A DNA stretch of 64,000 nucleotides from Sedimentitalea sp039941015. Lineage in GTDB: Bacteria > Pseudomonadota > Alphaproteobacteria > Rhodobacterales > Rhodobacteraceae. Numbering within the stretch: position 1 is the first letter of the stretch; every line of letters begins with the position of its first letter. Of this stretch, positions 25,690 through 33,845 are shown one piece after another. Where the stretch lies: NCBI RefSeq assembly GCF_039941015.1, contig NZ_JBDVFI010000049.1. One strand, 5' to 3'. A program made the position numbers and the translations under genes. The notes under the pieces were generated by a model. It ran no database searches and was not told the origin of the DNA. It worked only from the letters and a program-made list of their open reading frames with translations.

Positions 25690-26444
25690 GCATGGTATCC
25701 GAGGCCCTGTTCCGCAAGGCGTTGACCGAGCCGGACCTCAATGCCCCCGTTGGACTGAGCGACAGCGCCGGACGGCCCGCAGGCGCGCGGTTTGACGTGT
25801 ATCGCAACAACATGGTTGTCTCGCTCATCGAGGCTTTGCACACTGGCTTTCCCGTGCTGGCAAAGTTGCTTGGAAAAGAAAACATGGACGGGTTGGCAGG
25901 GCAGTTCGTCCGGGCTCACCCGCCGACATCGCCTGTCATGATGTTTTATGGCGAGGCCTTGCCCGGCTTTATCAGCACGCTGCCGCAATTGTCCCACCTA
26001 GGGTATTTGCCCGATGTAGCGCGTCTGGAGCTGGCGTTGCGGCGTTCGTATCACGCCGCCGATGACACCCCGATCGCGCCAGAAGCGTTGGCGGAATTGA
26101 CACCAGATGCTCTGCTCGCCTCGCGGGTTTCGCTGGCACCTTCGGTCCGGATTGTGTGTTCCGGCTGGCCAATTCACGACATCTGGCTGTTCAATACGGA
26201 AACCGACGCGCCAAAACCAACGCCGGGCGCACAGGATGTACTGATCACCAGACCAGAATTCGACCCGTTACCACATTTGCTGCCTCCCGGCGGCGCGGCT
26301 TGGATCGACGCCCTCGCTCGGGGGCAGAGCATTGGTGCCGCGCTGGAAACCGCCACTGGCGAAGCACCTGATTTTGACATGACCACTCCGCTTACCCTGC
26401 TTCTCACCGGGAATGCGATCACATCACTTACATACAAGGACTGA
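25686..26444 (+). CDS. bufC: DUF2063 peptide-modification partner (BufC/HvfC family)
   Basis: A 252-residue partner protein of the DUF692 enzyme. The N-terminal DUF2063 domain contains F-D-V-Y-R-N-N-M-V-V-S-L-I-E-A-L near residues 36-51 followed by F-P-V-L-A-K-L-L-G, the standard family signature, and D-V-A-R-L-E-L-A near 110. In related RiPP systems this protein recruits the precursor to the MNIO enzyme. The GTG start overlaps the bufB stop (GTGA); an ATG two codons later is an alternative. Confidence 0.88.
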   Translation: MSMVSEALFRKALTEPDLNAPVGLSDSAGRPAGARFDVYRNNMVVSLIEALHTGFPVLAKLLGKENMDGLAGQFVRAHPPTSPVMMFYGEALPGFISTLPQLSHLGYLPDVARLELALRRSYHAADDTPIAPEALAELTPDALLASRVSLAPSVRIVCSGWPIHDIWLFNTETDAPKPTPGAQDVLITRPEFDPLPHLLPPGGAAWIDALARGQSIGAALETATGEAPDFDMTTPLTLLLTGNAITSLTYKD

Positions 26445-26448
26445 CCCC

Positions 26449-26997
26449 ATGACCGCGCTGATCTCGATGCACAATGCCGTGTTTGATTGGCTGGACCGCC
26501 AGTCCGGCCTGATCCTGCCAACACTTGCGCGCTTTGTGTTTGCCGCCGTTCTGTTGATCTACTTCTGGAAATCGGCGCTCACAAAGGTCGGCAGTGGAAT
26601 ATTCGGTATCTTCTCACCCTCTGACGGCGCATATGTTCAGATTTTTCCGCGCGCCATGGAGGCGGCAAGCTATGACAGTTCACAATTGGGGGTGTTTTAC
26701 TGGGCTGTCGCATTGCTCGGAACCTGGGCCGAATTCATCCTGCCCGCGCTGATCCTTGTTGGCCTGTTCAGCAGGTTGGCGTCGATCGGAATGATCGGCT
26801 TTATTATTATGCAATCCGCCACCGATATCGTCGGACATGGAGCCACGGATGCGACAACCCTTGGGGCATGGTTTGATGCCGCGTCCGGCAGTCTGATCAT
26901 GGACCAACGGACATTGTGGGTGATGGTTTTGCTGGTGATCGTGGTCAAGGGGGCGGGTCCGCTGTCGCTTGACCGGCTCATCGGGCGGCTTTCCTGA
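26449..26997 (+). CDS. DoxX family membrane protein of the bufferin operon
   Basis: A 182-residue inner-membrane protein with four predicted helices, DoxX family. It includes L-A-R-F-V-F-A-A-V-L-L-I-Y-F-W-K-S near residue 23 and a conserved W-A-E-F-I-L-P-A-L-I-L-V-G-L segment near 92-105. DoxX genes close many bufferin, hvf and gig operons; a redox or quinone-linked role is suspected but unproven. The ATG at 26449 has AAGGA nine bases upstream and follows bufC by 4 bp. Confidence 0.85.
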   Translation: MTALISMHNAVFDWLDRQSGLILPTLARFVFAAVLLIYFWKSALTKVGSGIFGIFSPSDGAYVQIFPRAMEAASYDSSQLGVFYWAVALLGTWAEFILPALILVGLFSRLASIGMIGFIIMQSATDIVGHGATDATTLGAWFDAASGSLIMDQRTLWVMVLLVIVVKGAGPLSLDRLIGRLS

Positions 26998-27020
26998 GGA
27001 CACCTCAGGGCCGGACGGGA

Positions 27021-27389
27021 TCAGAAATGAGCTGTTTCCTGATCCGGCTTACCGGCGGCAAGCGCCAGTAGACCGGCGGTCGCCGCAAAGGCGATCGGGA
27101 ACATGGTGAACACATTGAAACCAAAAGCGTGGTACATGCCGCCCGCCGACAGGATCAACAGCACACCACCCCACAGCGCCCGTGCCCGCGCCATTGCACC
27201 GCCTGCAATGGCCAGCATCGGTGCGAGTACTGACATGGTGCGGATCAGGTCGACATCGCTCACCTGAACGGCCAGCCCATCGATCTCGCCCCAGTGTTCA
27301 ATCGCGGCGGTATAGCCGTAGCTGAAGAACCCGACAAACATGCCGGCGATACCGGCCAGTATTCCCAAAGTCAGTGCGGCGTTGCGCAT
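27021..27389 (-). CDS. Hypothetical four-helix membrane protein
   Basis: A 122-residue hydrophobic protein with four probable transmembrane helices: residues 5-25, 50-68, 70-86 and 90-112. The N-terminal A-L-T-L-G-I-L-A-G-I-A-G-M-F-V-G-F-F motif resembles small Gly-rich membrane proteins of unknown function (DUF4064-like). No catalytic motif is visible. It converges on the bufferin operon and precedes, in the same direction, no obvious partner. Confidence 0.6.
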   Translation of the reverse strand: MRNAALTLGILAGIAGMFVGFFSYGYTAAIEHWGEIDGLAVQVSDVDLIRTMSVLAPMLAIAGGAMARARALWGGVLLILSAGGMYHAFGFNVFTMFPIAFAATAGLLALAAGKPDQETAHF

Positions 27390-27428
27390 CTTTGCCCTCC
27401 TGTGCGTGACAGTGAGATAGGTATCGAC

Positions 27429-27746
27429 TTAGACGACGCCAAGGGCCGCCTGCACATCCGCACCCCACCCCAGCATCAACTGATCGCCGTTTTCGATCAG
27501 TGGCCGCTTCATCAAGGTCGGGTGGTCGGCAAGCAAATCAAACGGTGGGCGCGCGCGTTCAGTTTCATTGAGCCCGCGCCAGGTTGTGGACCGGGTATTG
27601 AGCAGGGCGGCGCCAAATTGCGCATGTGCACGTTTGAGGACATCTGTCGGAACGCCATCGCCACGCACGTCAACAAAACGCGCCTCGGCCAATGATTTCA
27701 GCGCCTTGCGGCAAGTATCGCAGGTCTTTAGCCCATATAGCACCAT
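27429..27746 (-). CDS. ArsC/Spx-family reductase-like protein
   Basis: Thioredoxin-fold protein of the ArsC/Spx/YffB family, 105 residues. The N-terminus M-V-L-Y-G-L-K-T-C-D-T-C-R-K-A carries C-x-x-C at residues 9-12, and L-M-K-R-P-L-I near 80-86 provides the cis-proline arm and Arg expected in ArsC-like proteins. It is probably a small glutathione-dependent reductase; arsenate activity is unproven because no ars gene is near. It is short compared with ArsC (about 115-140 residues). Confidence 0.8.
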   Translation of the reverse strand: MVLYGLKTCDTCRKALKSLAEARFVDVRGDGVPTDVLKRAHAQFGAALLNTRSTTWRGLNETERARPPFDLLADHPTLMKRPLIENGDQLMLGWGADVQAALGVV

Positions 27747-27964
27747 GGCAACTCTCCTTGTTCGATGGGCAAATATCCGTCAATCCGGCGAATTGCAGCC
27801 CCTTTTTCTTGATTTTTCATCGGGTCATGCGAAATTGGAAACAGTACACTCTTTTTTCGTGCACTTGTTCCAGTTGGTCGGCGCAATCACGGGCCGAGGG
27901 GCGTACGCAAAAGAAAGCCTCCGCGATTTCGGGGCGCTACTTAAATTAGAAGGAGACACGGGAA

Positions 27965-28171
27965 ATGCCAACCGGCACCGTGAAATGGTTTAACACGACA
28001 AAAGGCTACGGCTTCATTGCGCCCGATACCGGGGGCAAGGATGTATTTGTGCACATTTCGGCTGTGGAAAGGTCGGGCCTGACCGGCCTCGCTGATAATC
28101 AGAAGGTAGATTATGATCTGGAAGAAGGTCGCGACGGTCGGGAAATGGCCGCCAACCTGAAGCCGCTCTGA
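27965..28171 (+). CDS. CspA-type cold-shock protein
   Basis: Single-domain nucleic-acid chaperone, 68 residues. RNP1-like K-G-Y-G-F-I near residues 13-18 and RNP2-like V-F-V-H-I near 28-32 are intact, with T-G-T-V-K-W-F-N at the N-terminus. A GAAGGAG ribosome site lies ten bases before the ATG. The 218-bp upstream gap probably contains a long leader, as in other csp genes, though no cold-box motif was identified. A 9-bp hairpin follows the stop. Confidence 0.93.
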   Translation: MPTGTVKWFNTTKGYGFIAPDTGGKDVFVHISAVERSGLTGLADNQKVDYDLEEGRDGREMAANLKPL

Positions 28172-28193
28172 ACAGCCCGATGCAAGAAAACGC

Positions 28194-28220
28194 CGCGTCC
28201 CGGCACAGATACGGGACGCG
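28194..28220 (+). terminator. cspA downstream hairpin
   Basis: Perfect 9-bp stem CGCGTCCCG (28194-28202) with complement at 28212-28220, 9-nt loop, 22 bp after the cspA stop; no U-run. Confidence 0.55.
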
Positions 28221-28660
28221 TTAGAGCCGGACAGTATTGTCAGGAATACGTGTAACGCCCAACTGCGCAAACACGTTATCACGTCGGCAAAGGAAATTTG
28301 TCGGCGACTTGCGGCGCATCGCAACCGCAGAGTTCTGACCTGTCTGGTCCGCACACCAAAGTACGCAACACACCCCAAGCCGCCAACACTTCTTACTGAA
28401 AATGGCCCACCACTCACGACAGGCATACGCACCAATGCAGTGATAATCCCGGTCTGCCTGAGTCGAGTCCACCCCAAACAATCAGGAAACAGTGTGTTTC
28501 CTGACCGAATCACCGATAAAATTCGAAGGTTTCGCCCATGGAGCGACGCCGCGGAAGTCGCGCTCGCGCTAGAGTAGATCCCATTCATCCGCGCACAAGA
28601 CAAACATTCTAGTATGCGCAACCCACAGAACCATCGCGCAAATTCACTCAACCGCGTATT

Positions 28661-28690
28661 GCAGGACAGCATCGCTGTCCTGCTTTGTTC
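28661..28690 (+). terminator. Intrinsic terminator-like hairpin
   Basis: Perfect 10-bp stem GCAGGACAGC/GCTGTCCTGC with an ATC loop, followed on the plus strand by TTTGTTCT. It lies just beyond the stop of the minus-strand hibernation-factor gene; the U-rich side suits plus-strand transcription, but it may serve both strands. Confidence 0.6.
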
Positions 28691-28696
28691 TGAACC

Positions 28697-29014
28697 TCAA
28701 TGATGCGCGTCGTGCTTGTCAAACTCACTGGACAGACGGGCGCGAAGCTTTTTTGCCGCGCCCTTGAGTGCCGCAGGAATATCAGCGGCATCGTGATGAG
28801 CCGCGATGGGCCCCATACCGCGCGGGCGAGCCTCTATCGTACAGCGAATGTGGTCCGGCCCATGCTTATCCGCATTCTGGTCCTTAAGATGCACCTCGAC
28901 ACGGGTCAGCCGATCTTCAAAGTGACCGAGATCCGACTTCACAGCCAGCTCTGCCACCTCCGCAACCCGTTCGTCACCATGGATGAAGTTGTCGGTATTG
29001 ACTTGGATTTGCAT
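28697..29014 (-). CDS. HPF/RaiA family ribosome-hibernation protein, short form
   Basis: Ribosome-associated stress protein, 105 residues. It begins M-Q-I-Q-V-N-T-D and has the beta-alpha fold region R-V-E-V-H-L-K-D near 37-45 and the basic helix K-G-A-A-K-K-L-R-A-R-L near 84-94. It corresponds to the short form lacking the C-terminal dimerisation domain, so a pure HPF/YfiA-like role in ribosome inactivation is expected. It lies beside cspA, another stress gene, but on the opposite strand. Confidence 0.82.
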   Translation of the reverse strand: MQIQVNTDNFIHGDERVAEVAELAVKSDLGHFEDRLTRVEVHLKDQNADKHGPDHIRCTIEARPRGMGPIAAHHDAADIPAALKGAAKKLRARLSSEFDKHDAHH

Positions 29015-29235
29015 TGGAAATCTCCCTTGAGCTTTACTTCAATGGGTAAGAACGAACCAATGCAAATTCAAGTGTGTGGACGAAGGATCAATGGACTACC
29101 GCAAAACTCGGTTGCCCGCCTGCCCGCCGCTCAAAATCAGCTGAAACGAAGGCTCCATATCGGCTCACGAACCCTGGCACTCCCGAAAGCTGCAAGGAAA
29201 CGCAACCGACAATGGAAAACACTCAGATCAGGGGT

Positions 29236-30141
29236 TCACGCGATAACCTCTTCGAACTCCCGCCATTCCCGTGCACTCATGCCTGAATTCTCTTTGGTCA
29301 CGGCCTCGCCTTTCAGCATCCGGCGCAGGCATTCGACCATCTGGGACGACATTGTGACGGCGCCCATACGATAGTCCTCAAACGCGCCATAGGCCGCAGG
29401 CACCCAGTCGGCAACCATCTCGCAGATCGCGTCGGCGTAGACGCGGATTTCATACTGCGCGTGAGCGTCGGCCCGCAGGCGCAAGAAGTGGAAGAGATTG
29501 TGCAGATCCACTTTCCAGTACCACTGCGTATAGATGTTCGCTGGCAGGTTCATCCGCGCCAACTCACGCGCCAGCCCCGCCTGCCCGTCGCCCGAGATCA
29601 TTGCCTCGTAATTGTCATAGCAGCGGGCGGAATCGGCCTTGAGGATCTCAAGCACCCGCGCCGCCTCTTCACCTTGCAACACATCGCCACGGCCTTGGTT
29701 GTTGACCTCGGACTGGGCGTTGATGTGTTCAGGCGCAGGAATATAAAATTCGCGGTCCAAAATTGAATAGCGGGCGGAATATTCGTTCACGTTGGCTGTG
29801 CGGTGGCGAATCCATTGACGGGCGACAAAGACCGGCAGTTTGACGTGCAGTTTCAGTTCGCACATCTCGAACGGGGTCGAATGCCAGTGCCGCATCAGAT
29901 AGCGGATCAGCCCTTCGTCATTCTGAACCGATTTCGTGCCCTTGCCATAGCTCACCCGCGCCGCCTGACAGATCGCGGCATCGTCGCCCATATAGTCGAT
30001 CACTCTGACAAACCCGTGGTCCAGAACCGGACGCGCAGTGTAAAGATGCTTTTCCATCCCCGGCGCGACGGCGCGCAAGGTGGGTTGCGGACTGGCCCGC
30101 AACGCGTCGATTTCGGCCTGTTGTTCTGGTGACAGCGGCAT
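29236..30141 (-). CDS. thyX: Flavin-dependent thymidylate synthase
   Basis: Converts dUMP to dTMP using FAD and NADPH. At 301 residues it has the diagnostic ThyX motif R-H-R-T-A-N-V-N-E-Y-S-A-R-Y-S at 112-126. H-W-H-S-T-P-F-E near 85-92 and the L-P-x-N-x-Y-T-Q-W-Y-W-K segment near 200-211 are also family features. ThyX replaces ThyA in many Rhodobacterales. The gene is isolated, with 221 bp of empty sequence between it and the hibernation factor gene. Confidence 0.95.
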   Translation of the reverse strand: MPLSPEQQAEIDALRASPQPTLRAVAPGMEKHLYTARPVLDHGFVRVIDYMGDDAAICQAARVSYGKGTKSVQNDEGLIRYLMRHWHSTPFEMCELKLHVKLPVFVARQWIRHRTANVNEYSARYSILDREFYIPAPEHINAQSEVNNQGRGDVLQGEEAARVLEILKADSARCYDNYEAMISGDGQAGLARELARMNLPANIYTQWYWKVDLHNLFHFLRLRADAHAQYEIRVYADAICEMVADWVPAAYGAFEDYRMGAVTMSSQMVECLRRMLKGEAVTKENSGMSAREWREFEEVIA

Positions 30142-30327
30142 AGCGAATCCTTTCCCGGCAGAATCTGTTGAGAACCTGACTGTATATTGTGATCTCGCGC
30201 GCGTGAACCGCTATATCGGGGTCACACATTGGCCACGTTAATCGCCTTTGACATGTATACGCGTTGACTTTTCAATGCGGCGGACGGACTCTGGGTTAAA
30301 CGACCAATCAAAAGGTTGATGAGGCAG

Positions 30328-31203
30328 ATGAAGCGGTTTGTAGTTGGTGTCGCACTCGCGGCAGCATTGTCGGCGTGCAGCGGTGGCAATCCATTTCTTG
30401 ATGATGATAGCGGCGGTACGGATCCCGTCGATCCGACAAGCCCGATCCCTCAAGACGTTCAAAGCGATTTGGATGCGGCCTCTTATACGCCCGACCCGAC
30501 CAACCCGCGCCTTGTGGTGACCGGTGTCGCGTTTAATGGGACGCCTTTGGCCGTCGAATACGACCGTGTGGCATCGCTGGACTCACCCCGTGGCCAGTAT
30601 CAGGCCTTTGAGCGGCAACCCGATGCGCTGAATACCCACACTACGGCCTACGCGCGCGCGATCGACAATGCGCAGGGGGTGGTGGTCGTGTCCGGTGGGT
30701 TGGACGGATACTACAACGGCGGCGCGACCTACTCCGCGAACGGCTTTGCCGTGCCTGCGGCGAACGCCGCGAATGCTGATGTGCGGTACGACGGTGAATA
30801 TGTGGGTCTCATGAACCTCCCCGACAACGGCGATGCGCTGCTGCCAGTGCCACCGGGTACTGACCCCGCTGTACGTCCGAGACAGGCCGCGCGCGTCTAT
30901 GGCGATGCCCGTATCGACGCAGATTTCTCGACCATGCGCGTCAAGGGGCAAGTCTATAACCGCACCTATGCAGCGCAAGGAACGGAACTCGAGGCGCTTG
31001 AGATCGCGCCAACTGACATTCAGTCCGATGGGTCCTTTTCCGGCGACATTACCCAGGGCCAGCAAGGAGCCGGCAGTTATGGCGGTGCCTTTGGTGGGTC
31101 CAATGCCAATTCGGTTGCGGGTGCGCTCCATGCCACGGGCCATGTCGGCGGCGTGTCCGAAGTTGAAGAGTTTGGATTGTTTGTACTTGAGCGCAGCAAC
31201 TAA
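30328..31203 (+). CDS. TbpB-like surface lipoprotein, predicted Slam cargo
   Basis: Predicted outer-membrane lipoprotein of about 291 residues. The signal ends at lipobox L-S-A-C, followed by S-G-G-N and an Asp/Pro-rich tether typical of surface lipoproteins. The C-terminal part has the TbpB/FHbp-type beta-barrel signature: G-S-Y-G-G-A-F-G-G-S-N-A-N-S-V-A-G-A-L, then a closing F-G-L-F-V strand. ATG 30328 was chosen to begin the signal peptide; ATG 30319 and TTG 30316 are alternatives. A Slam-type translocon gene starts 12 bp downstream, so this is very probably its substrate. The ligand is unknown. Confidence 0.8.
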   Translation: MKRFVVGVALAAALSACSGGNPFLDDDSGGTDPVDPTSPIPQDVQSDLDAASYTPDPTNPRLVVTGVAFNGTPLAVEYDRVASLDSPRGQYQAFERQPDALNTHTTAYARAIDNAQGVVVVSGGLDGYYNGGATYSANGFAVPAANAANADVRYDGEYVGLMNLPDNGDALLPVPPGTDPAVRPRQAARVYGDARIDADFSTMRVKGQVYNRTYAAQGTELEALEIAPTDIQSDGSFSGDITQGQQGAGSYGGAFGGSNANSVAGALHATGHVGGVSEVEEFGLFVLERSN

Positions 31204-31214
31204 GGCGTCGGTCG

Positions 31215-32639
31215 ATGCCGTGTGCTGCTTCCTCCCCGCCTAGCTCTCACCTGTTTCGGAAGATGGCCCTCTGTCTGGGGTTGTTGCTCAGCCTGACGGC
31301 CTTGTCGGCAATTCAAAGTCATGCCCAACCGATTGAGCTTGACGCAGCACAGGTTCGCAACCTGGCAATTGATGCGCTGGAGTCCGGCGATCCGGGTCTC
31401 GCTATTCAACTGTCCAAGGCCGTGCTTAAAACCGACCCAAAGGACCCGCTCGCCTATTACATCATTGCCCGCAGCTATGCGCGGCTGGACGACCCGCGAC
31501 TTGCCCGCCGTGCTGCTGGCTACGCCTATCGCTATGCGGATGCCGGGGCCGCCCGTTTTGAGGCCGCACAGCTTGCGGCGCGGATGGCGTTTGAAGGCGA
31601 ACAATACAGCCTGTCACAGCTCTGGCTGCGGCGCACCGCGATCCACGCACCAACCGAGGCGGATGAAGAGCTCGTCGCCAGAGATTACAAACTGCTGCGT
31701 CAGGTCAATCCATGGTCGCTGCGCCTGCGTGCCGATTTGCGCCCGTCGGACAATGTAAACTACGGCTCTGACACCTCGCGCAATATCATCGACGGCGTTC
31801 CTGACGAGGGTACGATTGCTGGTGCCGGTTTGGCGCTGTCCGGGCTGATCGCATCGCTGGACATCGCGCCAACCTATCGCCTGCACGTCGATCAGAACAG
31901 TATGACCACACTGGGCGCGCGGCTCTACGTTGAACGGGTATCGCTGTCAGGCAGCGCCAAGGCGACCGCCCCGGATGCAACCGGATCGGATTTCGCATCG
32001 ACCTATGCCGCCGTCTCGCTGTCGCACGCGCTTGCAGTGGGGTCCGAAACGACCCGAGGTCAGGCCAGCTTTGACGTGGCATTCGGAGAAAGCTGGTATG
32101 GCGGTGAACGCAACTTTCGTTTTGCGCGCGTGGGAGCCACACGCAGTTGGCGGCCCGATCCCGACACGCGGTTCGCCCTCCGCGCAGGTGCCGAGCGCCG
32201 GTACAATGCGCGCTACACCACCAATGACGCGCGGGTGCTGACCCTTGGGGCGGACTATGGCAAGGCGCTGGAAAATGGCGACATCTTTAATCTTGCTCTG
32301 GCATTTCAGGACGCGAATGCGGTCAGCATCAACGGCACCTATTCGACGGTATCCATGCGTGCCAGCTATACACTTGGCCGCGCCGTCGGCCCCGCCCGCC
32401 TGTCGATGGGATTGGTCGCGGGTTATACGGACTATGACCAGTTTCTCTTTAGCCTCAATGGCGCGGTGCCGCGCAAGGACAAGTCGCTTTACGGGGATTT
32501 GACCCTGATCTTTGATCGCTATGACTATGCCGGGTTCGTGCCGACGCTGCGCCTGCGCACCGGGCGCAAGGATTCAAACTTTAGCCGATACTCATCCCGC
32601 GAAGTTTCGTTGTCGCTCGGCGTCGGATCAAAATTCTAA
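31215..32639 (+). CDS. Surface lipoprotein assembly modifier (Slam), type XI secretion translocon
   Basis: Outer-membrane protein of 474 residues predicted to flip lipoproteins to the cell surface. A signal peptide (to about residue 40, ending S-H-A-Q) is followed by a TPR-like periplasmic region (about 45-165, A-x-x-A-x-x-x-L-x-x-x-P-x-x-x-x-A-Y pattern) and a C-terminal beta-barrel (about 175-474) of alternating strands ending in a terminal Phe, as required for BAM-mediated insertion. This two-part layout is that of Slam/DUF560. AAGG lies nine bases before the ATG. Pairing with a TbpB-like lipoprotein directly upstream supports the assignment. Confidence 0.82.
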   Translation: MPCAASSPPSSHLFRKMALCLGLLLSLTALSAIQSHAQPIELDAAQVRNLAIDALESGDPGLAIQLSKAVLKTDPKDPLAYYIIARSYARLDDPRLARRAAGYAYRYADAGAARFEAAQLAARMAFEGEQYSLSQLWLRRTAIHAPTEADEELVARDYKLLRQVNPWSLRLRADLRPSDNVNYGSDTSRNIIDGVPDEGTIAGAGLALSGLIASLDIAPTYRLHVDQNSMTTLGARLYVERVSLSGSAKATAPDATGSDFASTYAAVSLSHALAVGSETTRGQASFDVAFGESWYGGERNFRFARVGATRSWRPDPDTRFALRAGAERRYNARYTTNDARVLTLGADYGKALENGDIFNLALAFQDANAVSINGTYSTVSMRASYTLGRAVGPARLSMGLVAGYTDYDQFLFSLNGAVPRKDKSLYGDLTLIFDRYDYAGFVPTLRLRTGRKDSNFSRYSSREVSLSLGVGSKF

Positions 32640-32706
32640 AATCCTCCTGGCCGGACTGGCCGTCGTGACGGAATACGCTAATGTGCCAGTCAGCAAGGAG
32701 AACAAT

Positions 32707-33135
32707 ATGACCACCCGATATCTTCACACCATGGTACGCGTCGCCGATCTGGACAAGACGATCGCGTTCTTTGAACTGCTCGGATTGAAAAAGACCCGGC
32801 ATATGGACAGCGAGCAAGGCCGGTTCAGCCTGATTTTCATGGCCGCGCCGGGTCAGGAAGAATGCCCGGTCGAATTGACCTACAACTGGGACGGTGACGA
32901 CGGGCTGCCCAGCGACAGCCGCCATTTCGGGCATCTCGCCTATAGCGTCGATAACATCTATGACATGTGCCAGCACCTTATGGACAACGGTGTCACCATC
33001 AACCGCCCGCCGCGCGACGGGCGCATGGCCTTTGTGCGCAGCCCCGACAACATCTCGGTCGAGCTGCTACAGGACGGCGATGCCCTTGAGCCCGTAGAAC
33101 CGTGGACAAGCATGGAAAACATTGGCCATTGGTGA
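32707..33135 (+). CDS. gloA: Lactoylglutathione lyase (glyoxalase I)
   Basis: VOC-fold metalloenzyme of 142 residues that converts the methylglyoxal-glutathione hemithioacetal to lactoylglutathione. It has L-H-T-M-V-R-V-A-D-L-D-K near residues 6-17 (His ligand), V-E-L-T-Y-N-W near 57-63 (Glu ligand), F-G-H-L-A-Y-S-V-D near 75-83 (second His) and I-S-V-E-L-L-Q near 117-123 (second Glu), the complete GloA ligand set. The AAGGAG site is optimal. Its stop overlaps the start of the DUF1194 gene. Confidence 0.9.
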   Translation: MTTRYLHTMVRVADLDKTIAFFELLGLKKTRHMDSEQGRFSLIFMAAPGQEECPVELTYNWDGDDGLPSDSRHFGHLAYSVDNIYDMCQHLMDNGVTINRPPRDGRMAFVRSPDNISVELLQDGDALEPVEPWTSMENIGHW

Positions 33136-33836
33136 TTATCCGCGCCGCCGCCTTGGGATTGGCCCTTGCCGGTGGCGCAGAGGCCGCCGAATGCCGGTTG
33201 GCACTGGCACTTGCCATGGACGTGTCGTCTTCGGTCGATGAGGCCGAAGACCAACTACAGCGCAGCGGGCTTGCCGCCTCGCTGATTGCCCCAGAAGTGC
33301 GGCGCGCCTTTTTTGCCAGCGACCTTCCCGTGGCGCTGGCCGTCTATGAATGGAGCGGGCGCTATAATCAGGAGATAATCGTCGACTGGCGATTGATAAC
33401 CGATCAGGCGGCGCTGGTTGATGTGGCAAGCACAATCGGGCGATCCGAACGAAGCCACAACGAGTTTCCCACAGCAATCGGTTATGCGCTTGGTTATGGC
33501 GCCGGGTTGCTCGCACGCGCGCCAAACTGCCTGTTCAACACGCTGGACGTTGCCGGGGACGGCGAGAACAACGAAGGGTTCCCTCCGGCTGCCGCCTACG
33601 CGGAATTTCCGTTTGGCGGCGTAACCGTGAATGGTCTTGTCGTGAATGCCGCTGAATACGAGGCCGAAATTTCGCTTATCGAGTTCTACCGCGATGAGGT
33701 GCTGCATGGTCCCGGCGCGTTTCTTGAGGTCGCGCAGGGCTTTGATGACTATGAACGCGCAATGCGCCGCAAGCTGGAGCGGGAACTGGATGTTCCAAGT
33801 CTGGGAGCGTTGGACACCGGCCCGCGCCCCGGCTAA
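33132..33836 (+). CDS. DUF1194 secreted VWA-like protein
   Basis: About 234 residues, DUF1194 family, von Willebrand A-like fold. A signal peptide (ending G-G-A-E-A) precedes A-M-D-V-S-S-S-V-D-E, which contains the D-x-S-x-S metal-ion (MIDAS) motif, and D-V-A-G-D-G-E-N-N near residue 140. The function is unknown; periplasmic protein binding is likely. The GTG at 33132 overlaps the gloA stop (GTGA) and gives a clean signal sequence; a GTG 30 bp earlier lies inside gloA and is less likely. Confidence 0.8.
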   Translation: MIIRAAALGLALAGGAEAAECRLALALAMDVSSSVDEAEDQLQRSGLAASLIAPEVRRAFFASDLPVALAVYEWSGRYNQEIIVDWRLITDQAALVDVASTIGRSERSHNEFPTAIGYALGYGAGLLARAPNCLFNTLDVAGDGENNEGFPPAAAYAEFPFGGVTVNGLVVNAAEYEAEISLIEFYRDEVLHGPGAFLEVAQGFDDYERAMRRKLERELDVPSLGALDTGPRPG

Positions 33837-33845
33837 TTGCGCGCG

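Larger units (their letters stand above)
28172..28696. other. 525-bp non-coding interval between cspA and the hibernation factor gene
   Basis: No credible gene is seen. The interval holds a hairpin just after cspA and a terminator-like hairpin at its far end; a long minus-strand open frame across it is Cys/Arg-rich, antisense to cspA, and unlike any family I know. A small RNA cannot be excluded. Confidence 0.5.

Noticed and set aside
27941..28672. Minus-strand frame of 243 codons across cspA and its downstream gap
   Set aside because: Cys/Arg/Ser-rich, antisense to cspA, no ribosome site and no recognisable domain.
28194..28683. CRISPR array or tRNA gene in the cspA to hibernation-factor gap
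   Set aside because: No regularly spaced repeats and no cloverleaf; only two separate hairpins are present.
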